DNA from: Bacteroidota bacterium
GTDB lineage: Bacteria; Bacteroidota; Bacteroidia; Chitinophagales; Chitinophagaceae
Assembly (NCBI GenBank): GCA_018267795.1
Contig: JAFDXS010000099.1
Span: forward strand, 1 to 7,693
Reading direction: 5' to 3'
Length of the DNA stretch: 7,693 bases
The notes under the pieces were generated by a model, which ran no database searches, had not been told where the DNA came from, and saw only the letters and a list, made by a program, of their open reading frames with translations. Positions within the stretch are counted from its first letter, which is position 1. Every line of letters begins with the position of its first letter. Made by a program: the position numbers and the translations under genes. This document shows positions 1 to 5,335 of the stretch, piece by piece.

Positions 1-909
1 ACCTACAAGCACACCCATGATAGTAATAACAGGATGTACATTGCCTATTTTTTTCAGCAGCGTGAAGCGTAATATATTATCGAGTGTTGAGATTACCGCT
101 GCGCCATAGAGCAATACACCTATACCCTGGCCTACATGTCCTTTTGCCATCAGCAGTATAGAGATAGGTATCCATATAGCGGCCGTACCTACTACGGGCA
201 ATAAAGAAAATACCCCTGTTACTACTCCCCATAGAATAGCATCCTCGACGCCAAATATGTAATAACCTACACAAGCTGTTACCGCCTGGCAGGCAGCTAA
301 TACGGGAATGCCTATGGCATTTGAGACTACCATTATGCGTGTGGCCTCCCATATATTATCTATGTTCTCGCCTTTTAGCGGCAGAAATCGCTGTATATGT
401 CTTTCCATCTTGCGGCCATCTATCAGCATAAAGTATAGCAGGAAGAATGCAAGAATGGTATTTACCAGCATTACCATTGTTGCTCCCAATATGCCCGGTA
501 ATGCAGAGGCAATGTTCTTCATTAAGTCCTGTATCTGTGCCTGGTCAAACCTTGCCTGAGGTACATATTGCTGCACATGCTGCTTTATGGTAGTAATATT
601 TTGATCGAGTTGTCCCGGGGTATTTATATAGGCTGTAATGCGTGGGAGCAAAACCTGTATTAATAGAGTAATTGGCACCACAAAAACAATGATACCTATC
701 AGTATAAATAATGCGGCAGTAAGAGATTTTTTCCAGTTCTTTACAACTGTAAGATGAAAGTACTGTTTACGCATAAGTATGTATAATGTTACAGCACCTA
801 ATACGCCCGGCAGATAGTCTCTTAGCTGCCAACATAGTACTACACCCAGGCATATTATTATGCCCAGAAGAAGGAATTGTTTCAGCTTGTCTGAATTGAT
901 TATGTTCAT
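1..909 (-). CDS. AI-2E family (PerM/YdiK-type) membrane transporter, C-terminus cut by window edge
   Basis: The frame is open from an ATG at 909 to the left edge, giving 303 residues; family members usually run to about 340-370, so only the last part is missing. Hydrophobic segments lie near residues 11-28, 33-46, 62-88, 138-163, 195-220, 223-242, 244-256 and 261-275. The soluble stretch at about 90-135 between the early helices and the helix at 140-163 is typical of the family. The late segment with LDNILRF (residues 276-282) followed by a lysine pair and HPVITIMGVLVG (292-303) matches the usual family ending around DNxLRP. Named members export or import diverse small molecules; the AI-2 link comes from one E. 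coli protein (TqsA), so the substrate here is unknown and no quorum-sensing role should be assumed. No in-frame start exists upstream before a stop codon. It diverges from the YtxH-like gene across 115 bases. Family call is confident, function is not. Confidence 0.9.
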   Translation of the reverse strand, partial: MNIINSDKLKQFLLLGIIICLGVVLCWQLRDYLPGVLGAVTLYILMRKQYFHLTVVKNWKKSLTAALFILIGIIVFVVPITLLIQVLLPRITAYINTPGQLDQNITTIKQHVQQYVPQARFDQAQIQDLMKNIASALPGILGATMVMLVNTILAFFLLYFMLIDGRKMERHIQRFLPLKGENIDNIWEATRIMVVSNAIGIPVLAACQAVTACVGYYIFGVEDAILWGVVTGVFSLLPVVGTAAIWIPISILLMAKGHVGQGIGVLLYGAAVISTLDNILRFTLLKKIGNVHPVITIMGVLVG

Positions 910-974
910 ATTAAGTGCTGTAAGATTAACATTATTAAAACCCTGCCATCAAATATGATTGGCATGATATTTAT

Positions 975-982
975 TACTTTTG
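975..982 (+). promoter_or_regulatory. Candidate -7 element of the small-gene cluster promoter
   Basis: TACTTTTG fits the Bacteroidota -7 consensus TAnnTTTG exactly. It lies 42 bases before the ATG of the YtxH-like gene, which would give a leader of roughly 35-40 bases. No TTG is found at the usual spacing of about 19-21 bases upstream; the nearest one (959-961) is only 13 bases away. The call rests on one box and the right location. Confidence 0.4.
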
Positions 983-991
983 TTAAACAAA
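979..991. repeat. 13-base palindrome overlapping the -7 element
   Basis: TTTGTT-A-AACAAA is a perfect 6-base inverted repeat around one central base. It overlaps the last four bases of the candidate -7 element and would cover the expected transcription start. Such a position would suit a repressor operator, but short A/T-rich palindromes also arise by chance. Confidence 0.3.
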
Positions 992-1024
992 TACACTATC
1001 ATTTAATAGCTAAAACAAAAAATC

Positions 1025-1219
1025 ATGGCAAACACAGGAAAAACCGTAGCAACATTATTAATTGGCGCAGCTGTAGGCGCAGCAGTTGGGTATATACTTG
1101 CAACTGACAAAGACAAGCGTCAGGAAGCATATGACAAAGTAAAAGACCAGCTTAGCAATCTTAAAACAAAGTTTTCTAAGAAAGCAGAAGATGTAGAACA
1201 TGACATCTATAGCGCTTAA
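1025..1219 (+). CDS. YtxH-like small membrane protein
   Basis: The product has 64 residues. One glycine- and alanine-rich hydrophobic segment at about residues 8-26 (LLIGAAVGAAVGYILA) is followed directly by a charged helix of about 35 residues rich in lysine, aspartate and glutamate, including YDKVKDQLSNLKTKFSKK. This is the layout of the YtxH family (PF12732): an N-terminal membrane anchor with a cytoplasmic, probably coiled-coil tail. Family members are often associated with general stress response, but their molecular role is poorly known. The ATG is preceded by an A-rich leader (1014-1022) and no Shine-Dalgarno sequence, as usual in Bacteroidota. It is the first gene of a three-gene cluster, 12 bases ahead of the next gene, and a -7 element lies just upstream. 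Confidence 0.85.
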   Translation: MANTGKTVATLLIGAAVGAAVGYILATDKDKRQEAYDKVKDQLSNLKTKFSKKAEDVEHDIYSA

Positions 1220-1231
1220 TCTGATACCGAT

Positions 1232-1600
1232 ATGGCCATTATCAGTAAGTGGATAGATAAAATAGCTCAATACATGAACGTGCGTATTCGCTCTTTACAA
1301 TTATCAATTGTAGAGCGCAGCTCGGCAATATTGAGCTATTTTGCTTTTACGCTCATCATGTTATTCATCGGCTTCGCCATCCTGTTGTTTCTTGGTTTTG
1401 GAGTAGCTGAAGTATTTACTGCGCTTGTAGATAGCCGTATAGGTGGTTTTTTTCTTACTGTAGCTTCCTATGTGCTCATTATGCTCATAGTGTTTCTTTT
1501 CAGGAAATCTATACTCAAGGGTTTTGCTTCAATATTCATTAAGATACTAACGAATGATGACGATGAAGATGAAGGCGGAGAAAAAGAAGAGCTTATATAA
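1232..1600 (+). CDS. Two-helix membrane protein, phage holin family / YqjE-like (PF07332)
   Basis: The product has 122 residues. An N-terminal amphipathic region (about 5-30) with arginines at 18, 20 and 29 precedes two membrane helices at about 33-57 and 70-90, joined by a short loop. An RKS cluster follows the second helix, and the tail from 109 is strongly acidic (NDDDEDEGGEKEE). This layout fits the PF07332 family, often annotated 'phage holin family protein' or YqjE. There are no phage genes nearby, so a lysis role is unlikely; chromosomal members sit in housekeeping or stress gene clusters. The ATG at 1232 is used because it keeps the whole amphipathic N-terminus; an internal ATG at 1274 is possible. 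It lies 12 bases after the YtxH-like gene and 30 bases before the next start, so co-transcription is likely. Confidence 0.8.
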   Translation: MAIISKWIDKIAQYMNVRIRSLQLSIVERSSAILSYFAFTLIMLFIGFAILLFLGFGVAEVFTALVDSRIGGFFLTVASYVLIMLIVFLFRKSILKGFASIFIKILTNDDDEDEGGEKEELI

Positions 1601-1630
1601 AACAGCCACCAATTAGAAAGATCATTGCTC

Positions 1631-2053
1631 ATGAGACTTTATCCTAAAAAACTTAACAGCGTTGCAGAGCTAAAGCGTGAAAAACGATTGCTGAAGCTGG
1701 AACGTAAGAATACTGATCTAAAAGATCTTTTTTCTGCTGATGGCGAACCATCATCTGCAGGAGAAAAAGAAAGCGGTACAGGTGGCTTGTTAGGTATGGC
1801 ATTGTCGCTGATGGGCTCAGAATCTTTATTGGGAGCTGCATTTAAACATGCGCCTTCTATTCTCGGCATGTTCTCAAAGAAGAAAACAAAACAGGAATAT
1901 GTACCACCCGTAGCGGAGGAAAAAGGTCCTTCCCTGCTAATGAAGGCAGTAAAAGAAGTTGGCTTCGGCTATCTGAAATGGAAGGCCATAGAGTTAAGCT
2001 TCAAAGGCATTAAAAAGCTTATCAATTCCCCCAAGCATAAGGAAGAGGCATAG
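1631..2053 (+). CDS. Basic hypothetical protein, third gene of the YtxH/holin-like cluster
   Basis: I do not assign this 140-residue protein to a family with certainty. Residues 8-35 form a highly charged likely helix (AELKREKRLLKLERK). A low-complexity serine/glutamate/glycine linker spans 36-50, and a glycine-rich, moderately hydrophobic stretch follows at 50-81 (GTGGLLGMALSLMGSE, then SLLGAAFKHAPSILGMFS), which might associate with membranes. Residues 100-133 form an amphipathic basic helix with the motif GFGYLKWKA at 111-119. The C-terminal GFG-x3-W-basic motif and the charged N-terminal helix resemble, from memory, E. coli YqjK, the partner of YqjD and YqjE; this is a resemblance, not proven homology. 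I chose the ATG at 1631 with the purine run AGAAAG at 1615-1620 ahead of it, rather than the in-frame TTG at 1625, which would sit too close to that run. It ends 25 bases from the convergent stress-protein gene. Confidence 0.7.
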   Translation: MRLYPKKLNSVAELKREKRLLKLERKNTDLKDLFSADGEPSSAGEKESGTGGLLGMALSLMGSESLLGAAFKHAPSILGMFSKKKTKQEYVPPVAEEKGPSLLMKAVKEVGFGYLKWKAIELSFKGIKKLINSPKHKEEA

Positions 2054-2078
2054 TACTTTTCCCTTCAATATTTTATTC

Positions 2079-2903
2079 TTATTCTTTTTCGTGCAGTGCT
2101 ACCAGTGGTATATGGCTTATACCTGCGATAGCTTTTGTTGTGTTCTTGTGAAAAAGATTTTCCCAAAAAGAATGTTTGTGTGGGGTTATTACCAGCCAGT
2201 CTATATGTGCGACTGAGACAAAAGATTGTATAGCTTCATCGATAGCTTCGCTGTCGCTAAAATGATATTCCGGTTTTACCGTCGCCAGCATAGTATGCAG
2301 CGATTCTGTATCCAGTATGCTTTCTTCATTAAGGTCCTTATTATTATGGCCTATATGCAATACGTGCAATTCTGCCTTGGTTTCCTGTACTAATGAAAGC
2401 AGTTGCTCTGCAGGAAATTTTTGACTTATCTTTTTATAATCAATAGCGAGGCATATTTTCTTCACTGGTCTATACACAGCATCTGGTGGCACCGCAACTA
2501 CAGGACAGGAAAGGTTTTTTAATGCGCTGATCACTGTGCTGCCTATCCAGAGGCTGGTATTGCCGCTGCCGCTATTGCCTAATACAATAAGCCAGGGATT
2601 AGACTGCTCTGCATAGTCCTGCAGACAATCTACTATTTCACCATAGCTTACTTTGCCTGTTATATCCAGACCGGGAAAAGACTCTTTTAGCCCCTTTAGC
2701 AGTTTGTCCATCCGTTCTTCAGCTATATGCTGTCCATCATTTACGGGCATCACAGGTATGGGCGTATCGCTAATGGTAACCGGTATAATATAAGAATGAA
2801 CTACTTGTACAGAGGCATTATACGTAGCTGCCAGCTGGCAGGCATAGTTTACTGCTTTTGCAGCAACATCGGAAAAATCGGTGGCTGTTATTATCAGTGA
2901 CAT
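2079..2903 (-). CDS. Universal stress protein, tandem UspA domains
   Basis: The product has 274 residues and two Usp domains, at about 1-140 and 146-271. Domain 1 starts with the typical SLIITATDFS strand and loop with Asp9, and carries a nucleotide-binding-like loop at 109-122 (GNSGSGNTSLWIGS), ending with the domain signature CPVVAVPP (133-140). The canonical ATP-binding pattern is G-x2-G-x9-G-S/T; here eight residues separate the second glycine from GS, so ATP binding is uncertain. Domain 2 begins KKICLAIDY (148-156) and has no glycine loop; it has HKHSFWENLFHKNTTKAIA (242-260) instead, then SHIPLVAL (263-270). Start choice: the ATG at 2903 places the first beta strand at the N-terminus; an upstream in-frame ATG at 2948 would add 15 residues that overlap the candidate promoter. 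It lies 75 bases downstream of the sugar transferase on the same strand and may be read through from it or from its own promoter. The cellular role is probably stress survival or signalling; the ligand is unknown. Confidence 0.9.
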   Translation of the reverse strand: MSLIITATDFSDVAAKAVNYACQLAATYNASVQVVHSYIIPVTISDTPIPVMPVNDGQHIAEERMDKLLKGLKESFPGLDITGKVSYGEIVDCLQDYAEQSNPWLIVLGNSGSGNTSLWIGSTVISALKNLSCPVVAVPPDAVYRPVKKICLAIDYKKISQKFPAEQLLSLVQETKAELHVLHIGHNNKDLNEESILDTESLHTMLATVKPEYHFSDSEAIDEAIQSFVSVAHIDWLVITPHKHSFWENLFHKNTTKAIAGISHIPLVALHEKE

Positions 2904-2920
2904 GTGCGTGAGTTTCGTTA

Positions 2921-2952
2921 CAAAAAGTAGCGAAAAAAATGATACCAAACAA
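2921..2952 (-). promoter_or_regulatory. Candidate promoter of the universal stress protein gene
   Basis: On the minus strand, TACTTTTTG (2921-2929) resembles the Bacteroidota -7 box TAnnTTTG with one extra T. A TTG at 2950-2952 lies 20 bases upstream, within the usual spacing for the -33 box, and a TTTG overlaps nearby at 2946-2949. The predicted start would leave a short leader before the ATG at 2903. If the stress gene has its own promoter, it need not depend on the polysaccharide genes ahead of it. Confidence 0.35.
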
Positions 2953-2978
2953 TTTCACCGGATAATAGCTAAATAATA

Positions 2979-3719
2979 TTAGCCCTTCTTAGGAGTAAGA
3001 TTTAATGCTTTAAGCACTACGAGGCCAATAGTGGTAAAAATGATCTTTATATCGCCCCATACACTTCTGTGCTTCAGGTAATATACGTCCCACTGCACTC
3101 TTTTGCGCAAATCTCTTTCTATGCTTATTTCGCCAATATAGCCTTTTACCTGTGCCATACCGGTCATGCCGGGAATAGCTTCATGGCGAAGATTATAATA
3201 AGGAATGCTCTGAGCGTAGTATCGGGTATGATACAGCATGTGCGGGCGGGGCCCTACAATGCTCATGTCTCCCAGCAGTACATTGAAAAACTGAGGGGTT
3301 TCATCAATATGCGTCATGCGCAGGAACTTGCCTATCGGTGTTATGCGTTTATCACCCCTTGATGCCTGGCGTGTATCCGCATCGTCATTAACGTACATGG
3401 TACGAAATTTGAAACAGTCAAATTCGATACCCTTGTACCCTGTGCGTTTTTGTATGAAAAATACCGGCCCCTTTGAGCTGAGCTTTATGAGCAAAGCAAC
3501 AATAGGGAATAGCCATGACATTATTAAAACAGTGAAAGTGAGAGAGATAGTAAGATCAATGGCACGCTTTACAGTATAATAATAGGATGGTGGCTGATAT
3601 ACCATGTAACGATGGTTTATCTCCTGAAACATTTCACGTATTGTACCAATCTCCGTTTGTGGTGCAATGTGTCTTTCAGGCCTTTCTACAGGAATATTTA
3701 CTACAAAAGGGTGTTCCAT
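2979..3719 (-). CDS. Initiating sugar-phosphate transferase (polyprenyl-phosphate phosphoglycosyl transferase, PF02397)
   Basis: This enzyme moves a sugar phosphate from a nucleotide sugar to undecaprenyl phosphate, the first step in building exopolysaccharide, capsule or O-antigen repeats. The 246-residue product is of the minimal, one-helix (PglC-like) type and lacks the extra membrane helices of WcaJ/WbaP proteins. It has an N-terminal extension of about 48 residues, then KRAIDL (51-56) opening the membrane segment (about 53-79). Next come GPVFFIQKRTGYKG (84-97), FDCFKFRTM (100-108), IGKFLRMTHIDETPQ (129-143) with the expected catalytic Asp139-Glu140 pair, NVLLGDMSIVGPRP (146-159), PGMTGMAQVKGY (183-194) and WDVYYLKHRSVWGDIKII (210-227). 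All the hallmark motifs are intact, so it should be active. The sugar substrate cannot be read from the sequence. It follows the ligase-like gene by 111 bases and precedes the stress protein by 75. The long extension before the membrane segment is the one slightly unusual trait. Confidence 0.93.
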   Translation of the reverse strand: MEHPFVVNIPVERPERHIAPQTEIGTIREMFQEINHRYMVYQPPSYYYTVKRAIDLTISLTFTVLIMSWLFPIVALLIKLSSKGPVFFIQKRTGYKGIEFDCFKFRTMYVNDDADTRQASRGDKRITPIGKFLRMTHIDETPQFFNVLLGDMSIVGPRPHMLYHTRYYAQSIPYYNLRHEAIPGMTGMAQVKGYIGEISIERDLRKRVQWDVYYLKHRSVWGDIKIIFTTIGLVVLKALNLTPKKG

Positions 3720-3731
3720 TATTCAAATAAA

Positions 3732-3757
3732 AATGTGATTTGCTTTATTCTCACATT
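3732..3757. repeat. 7-base inverted repeat ahead of the sugar transferase
   Basis: AATGTGA (3732-3738) and TCACATT (3751-3757) are perfect inverted copies separated by 12 bases. A further half-site-like ATCACA (3758-3763) also pairs with TGTGAT (3734-3739). It lies 13 bases upstream of the sugar transferase ATG, within the leader expected from the -7 box at 3777-3784. It could be a regulator site or an mRNA hairpin near the ribosome-binding region. The TGTGA/TCACA halves resemble Crp/Fnr half-sites, but the 12-base gap differs from the usual 6. Confidence 0.35.
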
Positions 3758-3776
3758 ATCACAGCAAAAATCGTGT

Positions 3777-3784
3777 CAAATTTA
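3777..3784 (-). promoter_or_regulatory. Candidate -7 element before the sugar transferase
   Basis: On the minus strand this reads TAAATTTG, an exact match to TAnnTTTG, 57 bases before the ATG at 3719. No TTG occurs at the usual distance upstream; the nearest candidates lie 5 bases (3790-3792) and 27 bases (3812-3814) away. The 111-base gap behind the ligase-like gene leaves room for a promoter, so the sugar transferase may have its own transcript. Confidence 0.35.
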
Positions 3785-3820
3785 CGCCACAAAGGTGAAT
3801 AAATTAATTTACAATTTCAT

Positions 3821-3839
3821 AATGCTGATTCTAAGCATT
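3821..3839. repeat. 6-base inverted repeat at the end of the ligase-like gene
   Basis: AATGCT (3821-3826) and AGCATT (3834-3839) are perfect inverted copies around a 7-base loop that contains the stop codon of the minus-strand ligase-like gene. The stem is A/T-rich and no U-run follows it in the minus-strand direction, so it is at best a weak transcript-end structure. Confidence 0.25.
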
Positions 3840-5105
3840 TTGTGAAAGTTTGTTGCTATAGCGTATTTGCCAGAAAACACTTGCAAAAAACATGTAATAA
3901 ATAATTCCTGCTTGGGTTTGAAGCGCTGATTCCTGTAGTATTATAAATAAAAAAGATAAGTGAAAAAGTAAAAATATATCCCTATCAAAAACTTTACTTA
4001 TTTGAAAAAATGGCGTGAATATAAATAAAATAAATGTGGTTAAGCCTGCAATGCCTAACATCATAAACATTTGAAGGAATTGATTATGTAAATTAAATTT
4101 CCATATGTATGGGTTATATCTGGTATCAATTTTATCGTCGTAGATATGTAATTTTCGTTTTTGATATACTTCTACATCGCCATTACCACAGCCTTTAAGA
4201 TAAAGATTGTTTTCTTTAATATTTTGCCAGGCTGTTTTCCAGATAAAGAGCCTGAGGGTAAGATTATTAAAATGTTTGCCTGAGGGATCGTTTGATTGCC
4301 ATATAGCATTCTCATTATTCTGAAAAACCTGCTGATAACGTTCTCGCACAGGATTGTTCGTAAATGCCAGCAAGCAGAGGGAAATGATGAAAATTGTAAC
4401 AGCAAGGACTTGGGATACTAAAAGGCTCTTTTGCCTATGCCGCATTAAAAACATTGGTAGTACTATAAGTATAAAGAATACCAGTAAAGTTTTAGACGAC
4501 AACAAAACGAGGAATAATATTTGCAGAAATGTAATAATATAATAGAGGAACTTTCTTTTAAATAAGCCTACATGAGTCCAGGTGTGCAATAGCAGAATGC
4601 TAAGGGAGAAAATAGTATAAAGGGCGTAGTAGATGGCATTGGCATCAAGGCCTGCAACAAGCGTATGATAAAAGAATTGCTCTGTAGTATGGTCTTTAGC
4701 CCATATATAGCCCGCCCTGGCAAGGCAAAACAGGCCTATGAGACTAAGACTGGAGACAAAAGCAGCAAATAGCTTTTCAAGCACCTGCTTGCTTATGGTG
4801 GGACCTAAACCTACAACGATGGGTAATATTACAAAACTGGCTTTTTTGCTCAGATCCAGCAATGACTGTTCTTTATCGCTGCTATAGAAGTAACTGACGG
4901 CATGGAGCGCAAAAAGAATAATGGGCAGCCAGAGCATTTTGCGCTGCTTCAGATCCTTTAAAGCGTCTTTAAGGTTGGTAGTCAACAGCCATGCCAGGCT
5001 GAGCAAAGCTATTGATGCTGCACCAAAAATATAGGGCAGCGGTATGGCAAAAGCAGCAATGTATAGACAGATGTAATAAAATTTGGTGCTTTTGCTGAGA
5101 GGCAT
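3831..5105 (-). CDS. O-antigen ligase / polysaccharide polymerase-like membrane protein (Wzy_C type)
   Basis: The 424-residue product is a multi-pass membrane protein with hydrophobic segments near 10-28, 30-42, 58-74, 90-101, 111-130, 157-173, 185-202, 205-221, 228-248, 340-367, 376-391 and 399-412. The large loop at 250-340 is presumably periplasmic. It holds RLFIWKTAWQ (285-294), the GCGNGD turn (305-310) and NLHNQFLQMFMMLGI (338-352). These are the marks of the WaaL/Wzy_C ligase family, with His340 the likely counterpart of the conserved loop histidine. LLSSKT at 201-206 also fits. The protein would join or polymerise lipid-linked sugar chains in the periplasm; sequence alone does not separate ligase from polymerase. 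I chose the ATG at 5105 over an in-frame TTG two codons upstream. It diverges from the flippase and heads a minus-strand run with the sugar transferase and stress protein. G+C is about 45% at the 5' end (4801-5040) but about 28% near the 3' end (3901-4140), a notable internal shift. Confidence 0.85.
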   Translation of the reverse strand: MPLSKSTKFYYICLYIAAFAIPLPYIFGAASIALLSLAWLLTTNLKDALKDLKQRKMLWLPIILFALHAVSYFYSSDKEQSLLDLSKKASFVILPIVVGLGPTISKQVLEKLFAAFVSSLSLIGLFCLARAGYIWAKDHTTEQFFYHTLVAGLDANAIYYALYTIFSLSILLLHTWTHVGLFKRKFLYYIITFLQILFLVLLSSKTLLVFFILIVLPMFLMRHRQKSLLVSQVLAVTIFIISLCLLAFTNNPVRERYQQVFQNNENAIWQSNDPSGKHFNNLTLRLFIWKTAWQNIKENNLYLKGCGNGDVEVYQKRKLHIYDDKIDTRYNPYIWKFNLHNQFLQMFMMLGIAGLTTFILFIFTPFFQISKVFDRDIFLLFHLSFLFIILQESALQTQAGIIYYMFFASVFWQIRYSNKLSQNA

Positions 5106-5108
5106 GGA

Positions 5109-5116
5109 CAAATTTA
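5109..5116 (-). promoter_or_regulatory. Candidate -7 element directly before the ligase-like gene start
   Basis: On the minus strand this reads TAAATTTG, an exact TAnnTTTG match and identical to the box ahead of the sugar transferase. It ends only three bases before the ATG at 5105, so if used, transcription would begin at or almost at the start codon and the mRNA would be leaderless. No TTG lies at the -33 distance, so chance occurrence in A/T-rich DNA is a real alternative. Confidence 0.25.
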
Positions 5117-5227
5117 ATAGATAAAATAGAATACTACTATTACTATTGTGTGTCCTATATGCATTTTTAATATTATAGTGATTTGGAAAAAATATCGAAT
5201 TTTGAGCGGCAGATATTAAATAGTGTT

Positions 5228-5238
5228 CAAGTTACTTG
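5228..5238. repeat. 11-base palindrome in the divergent intergenic region
   Basis: CAAGT-T-ACTTG is a perfect 5-base inverted repeat around one base. It sits near the middle of the 230-base gap (5106-5335) between the divergent ligase-like and flippase genes, where a shared regulator could act. For the flippase, a TTTG at 5267-5270 followed after 23 bases by TGTTTTTG (5294-5301, seven of eight matches to the -7 box) is a weak promoter candidate. Nothing else stands out in this gap. Confidence 0.2.
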
Positions 5239-5335
5239 CTTATTAAAACTAATATAAAAGTCTTAATTTGAAGCGCATAGGTTTTTGAGATGTTGTTTTT
5301 GTATGTATCAGTGCTAAAAATTGTTCACACAACTA

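Noticed and set aside
77..352. Minus-strand open frame of 91 codons
   Set aside because: It overlaps, in another frame, the AI-2E family gene, whose frame is open over 303 codons with family motifs; its translation has no sensible composition.
1..909. Quorum-sensing (AI-2) transport system
   Set aside because: Only the family name points that way; no luxS or lsr-like gene is present and the family has varied substrates.
1058..1270. Minus-strand frame opposite the YtxH-like gene
   Set aside because: It lies antisense across two recognised genes and their junction, with no start-region signal or family resemblance.
1232..1600. Phage lysis holin or prophage remnant
   Set aside because: The family name suggests it, but no endolysin, structural or integrase genes are near, and chromosomal PF07332 proteins with such neighbours are not lysis genes.
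2904..2948. Fifteen-residue N-terminal extension of the stress protein
   Set aside because: The upstream ATG would add residues before the first Usp strand, and the stretch overlaps a candidate -7 box, so the inner ATG is the better start.
3821..3839. Rho-independent terminator for the ligase-like gene
   Set aside because: The stem is only six base pairs, A/T-rich, overlaps the stop codon and has no U-run after it in the minus-strand direction.
5131..5150. Short ACTACTATTACTATT run as a microsatellite or CRISPR-like repeat
   Set aside because: It is an imperfect run of about 15 bases with no spacers and no second copy in the window.
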